Assembly: GCA_002413305.1 (NCBI GenBank)
Contig: DHWS01000050.1
Coordinates: forward strand, 1-5,197
Origin: Actinobacteria bacterium UBA5176
GTDB lineage: Bacteria; Actinomycetota; UBA4738
Direction: 5' to 3'
Length of the DNA: 5,197 bases
Part shown: positions 1 to 5,197 of the stretch, one piece after another
Numbering within the stretch: position 1 is the first letter of the stretch
How the letters are laid out: each line of letters opens with the position of its first letter
Program-made: the position numbers and the translations under genes
Notes under the pieces: generated by a model
What the model saw: the letters and a program-made list of their open reading frames with translations, nothing else
What the model was told of the DNA's origin: nothing
The model's database searches: none

Positions 1-810
1 TGCGCCTCGACCGGGAACACCAGCGCGTCGGCGGCGGCCTACGCGGCGAAGGCGGGGCTCACGTGCGGGGTTCTGGTCCCGGCCGGGAGGATCGCCTCCG
101 GGAAGATGGCCCAGACCCTGGTGCACGGCGCTCGCGTCCTGGAGATCGACGGGAACTTCGACGCCGCGCTGGAGGTGGCCCGGCGGCTGGAGCACGACTA
201 CCCAGTCACGCTGGTCAACTCGGTGAACCCGTTCCGCCTGCAGGGGCAGAAGACGGCCGCGTTCGAGGTGTGCGACGCGCTGGGGCGGGCTCCCGACGTC
301 CAGTGCATCCCGGTGGGGAACGCCGGGAACATCTCGAGCTACTGGATGGGCTATTCGGAGTATCTCGCCGACGGCGTGATCGCCCGGCCGCCGGCGCTGT
401 TCGGCTTCCAGGCGGCCGGGGCCGCGCCGATCGTCCTCGGCCGGCCGGTCCCGAACCCCTCGACCATCGCCACGGCGATCCGTATCGGGAACCCGGCCTC
501 GTGGGAGCTGGCCGAAAGGGCTGCCGCCGAGTCTGGCGGGGAGATCCGCAGCGTCACCGACCGGGACATCCTCTCCGCGTACCGGCGGGTCGCCCGCCAG
601 GGGTTGTTCGCCGAGCTGGCCTCCTCGGCTTCCATCGCCGGGCTGCTCGCGCTCAGCGCGGAAGGTCGGCTCGAACGGGGCTCCACCGTGGTCTGCATCC
701 TCACCGGCCACGGCCTGAAGGAGCCGGACTGGGCGATCGCCGGCGCGGGGAAGCCGCCGCTGCTCCCGGCCGACCCGGCGGCGGTGGCCACCGAGTTGGG
801 CCTGGCGTGA
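1..810 (+). CDS. thrC: Threonine synthase, C-terminal 269 residues (5' end outside window)
   Basis: PLP-dependent enzyme that converts O-phosphohomoserine to L-threonine and phosphate in the cytoplasm, the last step of threonine synthesis. The frame is open from base 1 and ends with TGA. Visible family blocks, in window residue numbers, are [10 protein letters not shown] (1-10), the stretch from [11 protein letters not shown] to QTLVHGA (25-43), [13 protein letters not shown] (73-85), the glycine-rich PLP-phosphate loop PVGNAGNIS (104-112), and CILTGHGLK near the end (232-240). The closest type I recognise is the short (about 350-360 residue) threonine synthase of actinobacteria, so roughly 80-95 residues are missing, including the FKDR-type segment with the PLP lysine. 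The ATG at 106 is internal, because clear family sequence precedes it. The stop lies 10 bases before thrB, so the two are almost certainly cotranscribed. No frameshift or odd codon use is seen. Confidence 0.97.
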   Translation, partial: CASTGNTSASAAAYAAKAGLTCGVLVPAGRIASGKMAQTLVHGARVLEIDGNFDAALEVARRLEHDYPVTLVNSVNPFRLQGQKTAAFEVCDALGRAPDVQCIPVGNAGNISSYWMGYSEYLADGVIARPPALFGFQAAGAAPIVLGRPVPNPSTIATAIRIGNPASWELAERAAAESGGEIRSVTDRDILSAYRRVARQGLFAELASSASIAGLLALSAEGRLERGSTVVCILTGHGLKEPDWAIAGAGKPPLLPADPAAVATELGLA

Positions 811-820
811 CCCCGGCCCG

Positions 821-1690
821 GTGAGGATCACCGTCCGCGCCCCGGCGACGGTGGCGAACCTCGGCCCCGGGTTCGACTGCTTCGGGCTGGCCCTGGAGGT
901 GTTCAGCGAGTTCGTGATCGACACGGCCCTGGAGCCGGGCGTGGAGGTCGACGGCGAGGACGCGGGGGAGTTGCCGGCCGACGGTTCGAACCTCGTGTTC
1001 CGGACGATCACCTTTCTGGGGCGGGAAGCGGGCGGCGCCCCGCCTCCATTCCGCCTCACCTGCCGGAACGGGATCCCCCTCGAGCGAGGCCTGGGGTCGT
1101 CTGCGGCCGCGGTGGTGGCCGGCGTCCTGCTCGGGGACCGGCTGCTGGGGCTGGACCTGGGGCCGGACCGGCTCCTCGAGTTCGCGGTCGACGTCGAAGG
1201 CCACGCCGACAACGTGGCCGCCTGTCTGCGCGGCGGACTGACGCTGGCCTACCTCTCCCAGGCCGGCTGGCGGGGGGGGGGGGACGCCCCCAACCCGGAG
1301 CTGCGGCCGGTCCTGTTGATCCCCCGGGCCGAGCGCATGTCGACGAAGGACGCCCGCCGGTTGATCCCTGAGAGGGTCCCGTTCCCCGACGCCGTGTTCA
1401 ACGCGTCCCGTTCCGCCTTGGCGCTGCTGGCGCTCACCGCCCGCCCGGCCCTCCTGGGAGTGGCCCTGGACGACCGGCTGCATCAGCCCTACCGCCTCCC
1501 GCACCTCCCGGCCGCCCGGTCGCTGTTCGAGGACCTCCGCCAAGCGGGCGTCCCCGTGTGCGTGGCCGGTTCGGGCCCGACGCTCCTGGCCTTCGAGGAC
1601 GAGGAACGACCCCTCTGGGAGCTCGGGCCCATGTGGCGGGTGCTCCGCCCGGCGGTGGCCTCGGGCGGCGCCACGGTGGCCGCTGGATAG
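821..1690 (+). CDS. thrB: Homoserine kinase (GHMP kinase family)
   Basis: ATP-dependent kinase making O-phosphohomoserine from homoserine, the substrate of the threonine synthase encoded just upstream. It has 289 residues, slightly short of the usual 300-320. The GTG start at 821 gives the typical N-terminus MRITVRAPATVANLGPGFDC, in which PAT.ANLGPGFD is the family signature. The GHMP ATP loop PLERGLGSSAA is at residues 86-96, EGHADNVA at 126-133, NASRSALALLAL at 194-205, HQPYRLP at 221-227, and the C-terminal GHMP glycine motif AGSGPT at 249-254. No convincing Shine-Dalgarno sequence precedes the start and the thrC stop is only 10 bases away, so translation by coupling or reinitiation is likely (inference). 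A run of 12 G falls in codons 151-155 in a variable loop (WRGGGDAP); the frame is intact across it. It ends TAG, 24 bases from the convergent protease gene. Confidence 0.97.
   Translation: MRITVRAPATVANLGPGFDCFGLALEVFSEFVIDTALEPGVEVDGEDAGELPADGSNLVFRTITFLGREAGGAPPPFRLTCRNGIPLERGLGSSAAAVVAGVLLGDRLLGLDLGPDRLLEFAVDVEGHADNVAACLRGGLTLAYLSQAGWRGGGDAPNPELRPVLLIPRAERMSTKDARRLIPERVPFPDAVFNASRSALALLALTARPALLGVALDDRLHQPYRLPHLPAARSLFEDLRQAGVPVCVAGSGPTLLAFEDEERPLWELGPMWRVLRPAVASGGATVAAG
1272..1283 (+). repeat. Homopolymer run of 12 G inside thrB
   Basis: Twelve consecutive G residues lie between C1271 and A1284 and encode part of Arg151, Gly152-154 and the first base of Asp155 of homoserine kinase. Homology resumes in frame on both sides (TLAYL before, LRPVLLIPRAERMST after), so the length as read is compatible with a functional protein. 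Tracts of this length are prone to slippage in replication and to miscalling in sequencing. Confidence 0.95.
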
Positions 1691-1707
1691 TCGGGCCAGC
1701 CTCCGGC

Positions 1708-1724
1708 CGCGCGGCTACCGCGTG
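1708..1724. terminator. Possible hairpin between convergent thrB and protease genes
   Basis: CGCGCGG (1708-1714) can pair with CCGCGTG (1718-1724) around a CTA loop, giving seven pairs including one G-U on the + strand. The loop is the complement of the protease stop codon TAG. It lies 18 bases past the thrB stop, where a bidirectional terminator for the two convergent units would be expected. No U-tract follows on either strand, so it is at best a tail-less hairpin of the kind proposed in high-GC genomes, and GC-rich sequence forms such stems by chance. Confidence 0.3.
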
Positions 1725-2887
1725 CAGCCCTCGTTGGACACCGGGTGCGTTCGTCCTTCGGCCTGGTGCAACAGCGGCAGGATCTGCGGGGTGGTCAGCG
1801 CGTACCCCACGTTCGGGTCGGCGGTCGACGCCGCGAACACGACACCCGCGACCGTGCCGCTCACCAGGACGAAGGGTCCTCCCGAGTTGCCCGGGCGGAC
1901 GATGGCCTGCAGCTCGTAGACGTCGCGGGTCACCACCGACCTGCCGTAGATGTCGCGCCCGACCGCCTCCAGGTCGCGTCGAACCGCCCCCGGCCCGTAT
2001 TTCAAGGGGCCGCCGCCCGGGTACCCGAGCACGGCACCGTCGGCCCCCCGGGCCACGTCGGTCGCATCGATCGAGAGGACCGGCCCCGGCGCGTGGCCGA
2101 TCCGCAGGATCGCGATGTCCATCCGTGGGTCGTAGAGCACCACTGTTCCCGGTTGCGAGCCTCCGTTCTGCGCCTGTACGACCGGGGAGCGGACGCCGGC
2201 CACCACGTGCGCGTTCGTGATGACGTAGTTCGAAGCTGCCACGAAGCCGCTCCCCTCCTGGATCTCGCCGCACGCCTGGCCTTCGATCCGCACGGTGCTG
2301 GCCAGAGCCTGCTTCGCCGCCGCGGCGGTCTGCCCGCTGGTCGGGCTTTTCACCGGTCCCGCCGGCTCGGGCGGGAGACCGGCGAACACCTGCGGGAAGC
2401 CGAACTTGTTGAGGAAGTTCTTCACCTCGGACAGGAGCGTGGGCGGCTGGGGGAGCGCGTCGTCTAGGCCGCGGATGATCCTCGAACCCTGGATCTGGTT
2501 CGAGAGCGTCTGGTAGGGGCCCTGCGACAGGTTGGACCCGATGAACCACACCGTCAGCAGGACGGCCACGATGGCGACGAACGAACCGGCCACGGAGTCC
2601 ACGGTCCCCAGGACGGTTCGGTGGGTGACCGCCCAGACCTTCGCCCCGACGAACCAGCCGATGGCATCGCCGATCGCCGCCATGGCGATCAGCGTGATCA
2701 ACGCCAGCGCGGCCTCGCCGAACGGCGATCTGGCCAGGCCGGCCACCGGGGGCGCGATCAGCGCACCGATCAGCAGCCCGAGCAGGAGGCCGAGGTACGC
2801 GGTGATCTGCAGGGCCGCGCCGCGCCGGTAGCCGTTGATGATTGCCAGGACGACCAGCAGGATGATGACGAGGTCGAGCAGGTTCAC
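1715..2887 (-). CDS. marP: MarP-like membrane serine protease (CvpA-type membrane domain + trypsin-like protease)
   Basis: Predicted 390-residue membrane-anchored protease acting outside the cytoplasmic membrane. Residues 1-117 form four hydrophobic segments (about 2-18, 27-50, 58-80 and 95-117) with the CvpA-like start NLLDLVIILLVVLAIINGYRRG. A linker follows to about 185, then a chymotrypsin-fold protease with His227 in TNAHVV, Asp257 in RMDIAIL and Ser335 in RPGNSGGP. Cys206 and Cys388 are the only cysteines; their spacing matches the disulfide described in Mycobacterium tuberculosis MarP (Rv3671c), a protease linked to acid and oxidative stress resistance. Length and order match that family. 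I chose GTG at 2887 because the CvpA homology starts there. The frame stays open back to 3091, but that extension overlaps the divergent phosphoesterase and looks non-coding. No good Shine-Dalgarno sequence is seen. A periplasmic HtrA-type protease is less likely, since no PDZ domain is present. Confidence 0.93.
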   Translation of the reverse strand: MNLLDLVIILLVVLAIINGYRRGAALQITAYLGLLLGLLIGALIAPPVAGLARSPFGEAALALITLIAMAAIGDAIGWFVGAKVWAVTHRTVLGTVDSVAGSFVAIVAVLLTVWFIGSNLSQGPYQTLSNQIQGSRIIRGLDDALPQPPTLLSEVKNFLNKFGFPQVFAGLPPEPAGPVKSPTSGQTAAAAKQALASTVRIEGQACGEIQEGSGFVAASNYVITNAHVVAGVRSPVVQAQNGGSQPGTVVLYDPRMDIAILRIGHAPGPVLSIDATDVARGADGAVLGYPGGGPLKYGPGAVRRDLEAVGRDIYGRSVVTRDVYELQAIVRPGNSGGPFVLVSGTVAGVVFAASTADPNVGYALTTPQILPLLHQAEGRTHPVSNEGCTR

Positions 2888-2928
2888 CGCGCCATCGTGC
2901 CAGACCCGGCGTTTTGTTTCCCTCTCCG

Positions 2929-2945
2929 GTCCGGCGGGGCCGGAC
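2929..2945. repeat. Perfect 7-bp inverted repeat in the divergent promoter region
   Basis: GTCCGGC (2929-2935), a GGG spacer and GCCGGAC (2939-2945) form a perfect dyad in the 73-base region between the protease and phosphoesterase starts. It ends two bases before the TAGACT box and covers the place where a -35 element of the phosphoesterase promoter would lie, so it could be an operator. In a protease transcript starting upstream of it, it could instead form a leader hairpin. The sequence is directly visible; the function is inferred. Confidence 0.4.
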
Positions 2946-2947
2946 GG

Positions 2948-2961
2948 TAGACTCATCTCCG
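2948..2961 (+). promoter_or_regulatory. Likely -10 box of a leaderless promoter for the metallophosphoesterase
   Basis: TAGACT at 2948-2953 fits the actinobacterial -10 pattern TANNNT. Seven bases later comes the GTG codon at 2961 that begins the phosphoesterase homology. Transcription would therefore start at or next to the first base of the start codon, giving a leaderless mRNA, a common arrangement in actinobacteria. No Shine-Dalgarno sequence is present, consistent with this. No clear -35 box is seen at the usual distance; that position is taken by the inverted repeat. Confidence 0.55.
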
Positions 2962-3761
2962 TGGTCACGATCTCCCACATCTCCGACCCCCACGTCGGCT
3001 CCCCGTACTTCGTGCCGAACCTCATGAACCGCGTCATCGTGGAGCTGAACGAGCTCCGGCCAGACGTGGTGGTGTGCACCGGCGACCTCACGAACGAGGG
3101 CTACCGTCAGGAGTACCGCAACTGGGTCGCCTACCAGGACCGGATCACCAGCCCGATCGTGACCGTTCCGGGGAACCACGACGCGCGCAACGTCGGCTAC
3201 GTCCACTTCGAGGAGCTGGTCGGGCCCCGGCACTGGTCCACGGACGTGAAGGGTGTGCGGATCGTAGGGGCGGACTCGAGCGAGCCGGACCTCAACGACG
3301 GCCAGATCGGCCGGGAGCGCTACGACTGGATCCGGGAGCAGTTCTCCCACCCCGCCGACCTGAAGATCTTCGCCCTCCACCACCACCTGCTGCCGGTGCC
3401 GGGGACCGGGCGCGAGCGGAGCATCGTGAACGACGCCGGCGACCTCCTCGAGGTGCTGCTCGAGGCGGGCGTTCACATGGTCCTGTCCGGGCACAAGCAC
3501 GTGCCCTTCGTGTGGCGCCTGGAGAACCTCTACGTGGTCAACGCCGGGACATGTTCGTCGCTCCGGCTGCGCGGATACACCAAGCCGTGCTACAACATCG
3601 TCGAGCTCGAAGGGGACGAGGTGAAGATCCACCGGAAGTTCCCGTTCGGCGGAATGACCGTCCTGGCGCACTTCTCGCTGTCGAGCGGACGGCAGTTCCA
3701 CCGGCAGCTCGAATCGCTGGTCCAGGACCGCACCCAGAACCTGTCGCTCACATCCGAGTAG
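2961..3761 (+). CDS. Calcineurin-like metallophosphoesterase
   Basis: Predicted cytoplasmic two-metal phosphoesterase of 266 residues. The metal-ligand motifs occur in family order: DPH (Asp9, His11), GDLTNEG (41-47), GNHD (71-74), HHH within ALHHHLLPVPG (140-142) and GHKH (177-180). This set defines the PF00149-type fold and resembles the class of cyclic-nucleotide phosphodiesterase (CpdA/Icc-like) proteins, but the substrate cannot be read from sequence. There is no signal peptide or membrane segment. I chose GTG at 2961 because beta-strand 1 (VTISHISDPH) begins immediately there and a -10-like box lies seven bases upstream; the open frame back to 2835 runs into the divergent protease and has no homology character. 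The gene ends 50 bases before the cyclic diphosphoglycerate synthetase gene on the same strand, so cotranscription is plausible. That context raises, without proving, a role in cyclic phosphoglycerate turnover. Confidence 0.93.
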   Translation: MVTISHISDPHVGSPYFVPNLMNRVIVELNELRPDVVVCTGDLTNEGYRQEYRNWVAYQDRITSPIVTVPGNHDARNVGYVHFEELVGPRHWSTDVKGVRIVGADSSEPDLNDGQIGRERYDWIREQFSHPADLKIFALHHHLLPVPGTGRERSIVNDAGDLLEVLLEAGVHMVLSGHKHVPFVWRLENLYVVNAGTCSSLRLRGYTKPCYNIVELEGDEVKIHRKFPFGGMTVLAHFSLSSGRQFHRQLESLVQDRTQNLSLTSE

Positions 3762-3792
3762 CGACCGGTCACACCGCCAGCCCGCGGCGACC

Positions 3793-3798
3793 GGAGGT
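3793..3798 (+). promoter_or_regulatory. Shine-Dalgarno sequence of the cpgS homologue
   Basis: GGAGGT is a strong match to the anti-Shine-Dalgarno sequence and lies 13 bases before ATG 3812, slightly farther than usual. It supports that start, which also begins the homologous protein sequence MRVIALVDGEHYPP. Confidence 0.6.
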
Positions 3799-3811
3799 TC
3801 GAACGCAGGCC

Positions 3812-5161
3812 ATGAGGGTCATCGCGTTGGTCGACGGTGAGCACTACCCGCCCGTCACCCGGTGGGCGATCGAACGGGCCCGGGCGATGGGCCTGGACGT
3901 CGTCGCCGCGCTTCTCGTCGGCGGAGGGGAGAAGCTCGACGTGGGTGGGTCGCTGGACCTCGGGGACGTCCCCGTGACCCGGGCCGGGCCCGACCGGATG
4001 CGGGCGCTTCAGGATGCGCTGCAGGCCGCGCGACCCGACGGCGTGCTGGACCTGTCCGACGAGCCCGTCCTCGGTGACCGGCAGCGCTTCGAGCTGGCCG
4101 CGGCGACCCTGGCGCTCGGGCTCCCGTACCTGGGCCCGGATTTTCGGTTCGACCCGCCGATCACCGAGGAAGGGTTGCCGGCGGCGACGATCGCCGTGAT
4201 CGGCACAGGGAAGCGGGTGGCGAAGACCGCGATCGGCGGGCATCTGGCCCGGCTGGCGGCCGCGGACGGCCGGCGGCCGTGGATCGTGGCGATGGGCCGG
4301 GGCGGTCCGGACGCTCCGGTCGTGGCCGGCTCCGGGGACGTGAGCCTGGACGCGCTCCTGGCCCTGGCCGACCGCGGCGAGCACGCGGCTTCGGACTACC
4401 TCGAGGACGCCCTGACCTCTGGGGTTCCCACGGTCGGGGCCAGGCGATGCGGTGGCGGGCTGGGCGGGAAACCGTTCGCCTCCAACGTCGCCGAGGCAGC
4501 CCGCCTGGCCGCTTCGAACGGTGCCGACCCGGTGATCCTGGAGGGCAGCGGCGCGTCGGTCCCCACCGTCCCGTGGGACGCGGGAGTGCTGGCGATCCCG
4601 GCCGGCCTGGACCCCGAGCTGCTGGGCGGTCACCTCGGTCCCCTCCGGATATTGCTTTCGGACCTCGCAGTCTTTATGATTGGTGTCGGCCCGACCGCCG
4701 GGCCGGACAACCTTTCCGCTCTCCAGTCCCTGGTTCGTCGGCTGCGTCCCCACATGCGGGTAGCCGTAGCGGAGCTCCAGCCGGTCGCACTCAGCGACGT
4801 GAGCGGGAAGGACGTGTTCTTCGCCACCACTGCGGGCCCGGGGCCCGCGGAACGGCTCTCGGAGCAACTCCAGCGAACGTCCGGGTGCCGGGTGGTGAAG
4901 GTCTCGTCGAAGCTGGCGGACCGGGCCGGACTGGAGGCGGATCTCGCCTCTGCCCCGCCGTTCGACGTGCTGCTCACCGAGCTGAAGGCGGCCGCGGTGG
5001 ACGTGGCGGCGCGGAGAGCCGTGGAGCGCGGCGCCGAGGTGGCCTTCGTGGACAACCGGCCGGCATCGGCCGGAGGAGACGGGGATGTGGACGACCTCCT
5101 GCGGGACGTCGTCGGGCTGGCGGCCGAACGTGCCGGCCAGCGATTGAAGGAAGCGACGTAA
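3812..5161 (+). CDS. cpgS: Cyclic 2,3-diphosphoglycerate synthetase homologue
   Basis: Predicted to close 2,3-diphosphoglycerate into its cyclic anhydride using ATP, as characterised for the enzyme of the methanogen Methanothermus fervidus. The cyclic product is a thermoprotectant and phosphate/energy store there; its role in bacteria is not established by this sequence. The product has 449 residues, close to the archaeal length. The N-terminus MRVIALVDGEHYPPVTRWAI is typical of the family. A P-loop-like segment GTGKRVAKT is at 131-139, followed by SDYLEDAL (194-201), the glycine-rich GARRCGGGLGGKPF (209-222), ILEGSGAS (242-249) and VFFATTA (335-341). It is soluble, with no membrane segments. 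Ala137 sits where a Walker A loop would normally have Gly. Codons 280-291 (ATA, TTG, CTT, GCA, TTT, ATT, GGT) are unusually AT-rich for this gene. It follows the metallophosphoesterase gene by 50 bases, and another gene starts two bases after its TAA, suggesting an operon. Family assignment is from motif memory, not a search. Confidence 0.85.
   Translation: MRVIALVDGEHYPPVTRWAIERARAMGLDVVAALLVGGGEKLDVGGSLDLGDVPVTRAGPDRMRALQDALQAARPDGVLDLSDEPVLGDRQRFELAAATLALGLPYLGPDFRFDPPITEEGLPAATIAVIGTGKRVAKTAIGGHLARLAAADGRRPWIVAMGRGGPDAPVVAGSGDVSLDALLALADRGEHAASDYLEDALTSGVPTVGARRCGGGLGGKPFASNVAEAARLAASNGADPVILEGSGASVPTVPWDAGVLAIPAGLDPELLGGHLGPLRILLSDLAVFMIGVGPTAGPDNLSALQSLVRRLRPHMRVAVAELQPVALSDVSGKDVFFATTAGPGPAERLSEQLQRTSGCRVVKVSSKLADRAGLEADLASAPPFDVLLTELKAAAVDVAARRAVERGAEVAFVDNRPASAGGDGDVDDLLRDVVGLAAERAGQRLKEAT
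4652..4680 (+). promoter_or_regulatory. Promoter-like sequence inside cpgS
   Basis: TTGCTT (4652-4657) and TATGAT (4675-4680) are separated by exactly 17 bases. The downstream hexamer matches TATAAT at five of six positions and the upstream one matches TTGACA at three. They lie in a 41-base patch (4648-4688) with 19 G+C in an otherwise very GC-rich gene. A start near 4687 could serve the gene at 5164 or a transcript of the C-terminal part of cpgS. A chance match within coding sequence remains quite possible. Confidence 0.22.
5146..5153 (+). promoter_or_regulatory. Shine-Dalgarno sequence of the gene starting at 5164
   Basis: GAAGGAAG is purine-rich; its GGAAG part ends 10 bases before GTG 5164. 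It overlaps the last codons of cpgS, as expected for translationally linked operon genes, and supports the reality of the truncated downstream reading frame. Confidence 0.5.
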
Positions 5162-5163
5162 TC

Positions 5164-5197
5164 GTGCCAACCAACGACAAGGTCATCGTGGTGTCCG
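5164..5197 (+). CDS. Start of an unidentified gene (cut by the right edge)
   Basis: A GTG start two bases after the cpgS stop, preceded by a good Shine-Dalgarno sequence, opens a frame reading MPTNDKVIVVS before the window ends. A short polar start followed by a hydrophobic beta-strand (KVIVVS) is what many nucleotide-binding proteins show just before a glycine-rich loop. A 2-phosphoglycerate kinase, which makes 2,3-diphosphoglycerate for CpgS, would fit the context, but eleven residues cannot support that assignment. Spacing suggests cotranscription with cpgS. Confidence 0.55.
   Translation, partial: MPTNDKVIVVS

Noticed and set aside
63..824. Open frame of 253 codons on the + strand overlapping thrC
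   Set aside because: It is an Arg/Gly/Pro-rich frame-shifted reading of thrC; the thrC frame has unmistakable homology throughout.
2888..3091. N-terminal extension of the protease to an ATG at 3091
   Set aside because: The extension lies antisense to the phosphoesterase N-terminus and lacks hydrophobic character, while MarP proteins begin at the CvpA-type membrane segment found just after GTG 2887.
1434..3701. Open frame of 755 codons on the - strand
   Set aside because: It crosses the clear thrB, protease and phosphoesterase genes in another frame, has Arg/Gly/Pro-rich low-complexity composition, and shows no recognisable motif. Long spurious frames are expected at this G+C content.
3763..3770. 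GACCGGTC palindrome after the phosphoesterase stop
   Set aside because: It is an eight-base palindrome without spacer or U-tract, too short and too common in such GC-rich DNA to call a terminator or operator.
3074..3811. Upstream extension of the cpgS frame
   Set aside because: It overlaps the phosphoesterase in another frame and is Arg/Pro-rich. The family N-terminus MRVIALVDGEHYPP begins at 3812, behind GGAGGT.
3590..5170. Open frame of 526 codons on the - strand antisense to cpgS
   Set aside because: It is the antisense shadow of cpgS, with His/Arg/Gly-rich composition and no motifs; cpgS has strong family features on the opposite strand.

Overview
This is chromosomal DNA of very high G+C content. 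GTG starts are common (four of the five visible starts), genes are tightly packed, and one gene is probably leaderless. Together with a mycobacterial-type threonine synthase/homoserine kinase pair and a MarP-like CvpA-serine protease, this points to an actinomycete-type bacterium (Actinomycetota). The presence of a cyclic 2,3-diphosphoglycerate synthetase suggests a deep-branching or environmental lineage rather than a well-known streptomycete or mycobacterium; that placement is inference. No mobile element, CRISPR array, tRNA or rRNA was seen, and no stretch over 300 bases lacks a gene.

Layout. Bases 1-810 (+) hold the C-terminal three quarters of threonine synthase (thrC, cut by the left edge). 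After a 10-base gap comes homoserine kinase (thrB, 821-1690, +), giving the last two steps of threonine synthesis; homoserine dehydrogenase probably lies upstream. thrB converges on a membrane-anchored trypsin-like protease of the MarP family (1715-2887, -), with only 24 bases between the stops and a hairpin over the protease stop codon. The protease and a calcineurin-type metallophosphoesterase (2961-3761, +) are divergently transcribed from a 73-base region. That region holds a perfect 7-bp inverted repeat and a TAGACT -10-like box placed so that the phosphoesterase mRNA would start at its GTG codon.

The phosphoesterase is followed after 50 bases by a cyclic 2,3-diphosphoglycerate synthetase homologue (cpgS, 3812-5161, +). 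Two bases beyond its stop, behind a good Shine-Dalgarno sequence, another reading frame starts at 5164 and runs off the window.

The most interesting part is the right half. A biosynthetic enzyme for cyclic 2,3-diphosphoglycerate, a solute characterised in methanogenic archaea, sits in a bacterial genome directly behind a phosphoesterase of unknown substrate and ahead of an unidentified, closely spaced gene. This could be a synthesis/turnover module for a cyclic phosphoglycerate, but the link is inferred from gene order alone. Smaller oddities are a run of 12 G inside thrB, a local AT-richer rare-codon patch in cpgS that resembles a promoter, and a non-canonical P-loop in cpgS.
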